Positions 4,628 through 5,245 of a stretch of DNA of 5,245 bases are shown here, in pieces. The stretch covers positions 1-5,245 of the forward strand of contig JAERMN010000275.1 of NCBI GenBank assembly GCA_016844625.1, given 5' to 3'. Below the pieces are notes generated by a model. The model ran no database searches. It was not told where the DNA came from and saw only the letters and a program-made list of their open reading frames with translations. The position numbers and the translations under genes were made by a program. Position 1 is the first letter of the stretch. Every line of letters starts with the position of its first letter. This stretch comes from Deltaproteobacteria bacterium. GTDB taxonomy: Bacteria > Desulfobacterota > Binatia > UBA9968.

Positions 4628-5245
4628 GGAAACAATTTCGCGGCGTACTCGCGGTTGACCGCCTGGATGAGAGCATTGTCGTAGAACCGTTTCGGATCGG
4701 CACTCTTTGCTTTGGCATCGGCGGATTCGTCGAGCACGACGCGGATCGCCGTCGGATCGACGGTCATATCGCGGTTCCACACGCGCAAGCCTTGTTGGTA
4801 GTTCTCATTTAGGATCTTCGCGTCGGTGATTTTGCTGTACTTGGATTCGATCTTCTTGGCGAACTCTTCGTCGTCGATGGCGCGTTTCAATCCATCCAAA
4901 TAACCCATCAAATAAGCCTTGATCGTATTCGGATACTTTTGCGAGAATTCGCGGGTGACCGCGCTGCCAGGTCCGACGATCTTCAGTCCTTCTTTAAAGT
5001 AGTCGATGATTGGCAGATAGCCTTGCTGCTTGGCCAGCTCGGTCTGCGGCGGCGATATGATAAGAGCATCCGCATTGCCCACGAAGAACGTCGAGAGCGC
5101 CTCCGGCGGGCTGCGATGATAGAGCAGCTTGACATCTTTCCCGACTTCCATGCCGAGTTTTCTCGCCGTCATGCGCACCGCGATTTCGCCAAACGCGCCA
5201 GGGAAAGTCGTTGCGATCGATTTGCCGCGCAGGCTTTCGAACGAG
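4612..5245 (-). CDS. NMT1/SsuA/TauA-type ABC solute-binding protein, C-terminal part
   Basis: This is the C-terminal 210 residues of a periplasmic binding protein of the NMT1/THI5-like family (SsuA, TauA and NrtA are relatives), which deliver small organic or inorganic ligands to an ABC importer. The frame stays open to the right edge. The upstream residues SFESLRGKSIATTFPGAFGE are typical family sequence (L-x-GK-x-IA), so GTG at 5178 is an internal Val and the true start and signal peptide are off the window. Recognisable parts include RMTARKLGM...KDVKLL, then the NADALIISPPQTELAKQQGY segment, then a helical C-terminal lobe with FSQKYPNTIKAYLMGYLDGLK. The protein ends GEVK-stop. The remote N-terminus and any partner permease and ATPase genes would lie to the right. 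The ligand is unknown. The gene converges on the ferredoxin fusion, with 130 bp between stop codons. Confidence 0.88.
   Translation of the reverse strand, partial: SFESLRGKSIATTFPGAFGEIAVRMTARKLGMEVGKDVKLLYHRSPPEALSTFFVGNADALIISPPQTELAKQQGYLPIIDYFKEGLKIVGPGSAVTREFSQKYPNTIKAYLMGYLDGLKRAIDDEEFAKKIESKYSKITDAKILNENYQQGLRVWNRDMTVDPTAIRVVLDESADAKAKSADPKRFYDNALIQAVNREYAAKLFPGEVK

Overview
The window looks like chromosomal DNA of a moderately GC-rich, Gram-negative-type bacterium. The coding style (periplasmic-type solute-binding proteins, G/C-biased third positions) and the hairpin repeats between genes would fit an uncultured Deltaproteobacteria-like, Binatota-like or related soil/subsurface lineage. 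That placement is an impression from protein style only; no taxonomic marker is present.

Layout, left to right. Positions 1-85 are a leader with a candidate sigma70-type promoter, a palindrome over its -35 box and a strong Shine-Dalgarno. Then comes a three-gene plus-strand oligopeptide/dipeptide-type (Opp/Dpp/nickel family) ABC importer set: a secreted family-5 solute-binding protein (86-1615), a DppB-type permease (1770-2771) and a DppC-type permease (2731-3636) that overlaps the end of dppB by 41 nt. The binding-protein and permease genes are separated by about 150 bp that hold two REP-like hairpins and a short palindrome. No ATPase gene (DppD/DppF type) follows dppC, so the energising subunits must lie outside the window.

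After a 182-bp gap rich in nested inverted repeats (3637-3818) comes a stand-alone plus-strand gene (3819-4481). It joins an N-terminal two-cluster ferredoxin domain to a C-terminal GlcG/HbpS-like (DUF336) domain. The first cluster motif has Asp where a cysteine ligand is expected. This is the most unusual protein of the window. It is bracketed by two near-identical 24-nt AT-rich direct repeats.

The right end holds, on the minus strand, the C-terminal 210 residues of an NMT1/SsuA/TauA-type ABC solute-binding protein whose start is off the right edge. The convergent gap between it and the ferredoxin fusion contains a degenerate heptanucleotide tandem repeat that runs into the binding protein's stop codon. 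On the plus strand this tract is C-rich and almost G-free, as expected of a Rho-loading region.

Overall this is mostly ordinary transport gene content, with an uncommon redox/ligand-binding fusion protein and a dense set of intergenic repeats. I see no RNA genes, CRISPR, transposase or phage genes. A wholly new system is not evident.
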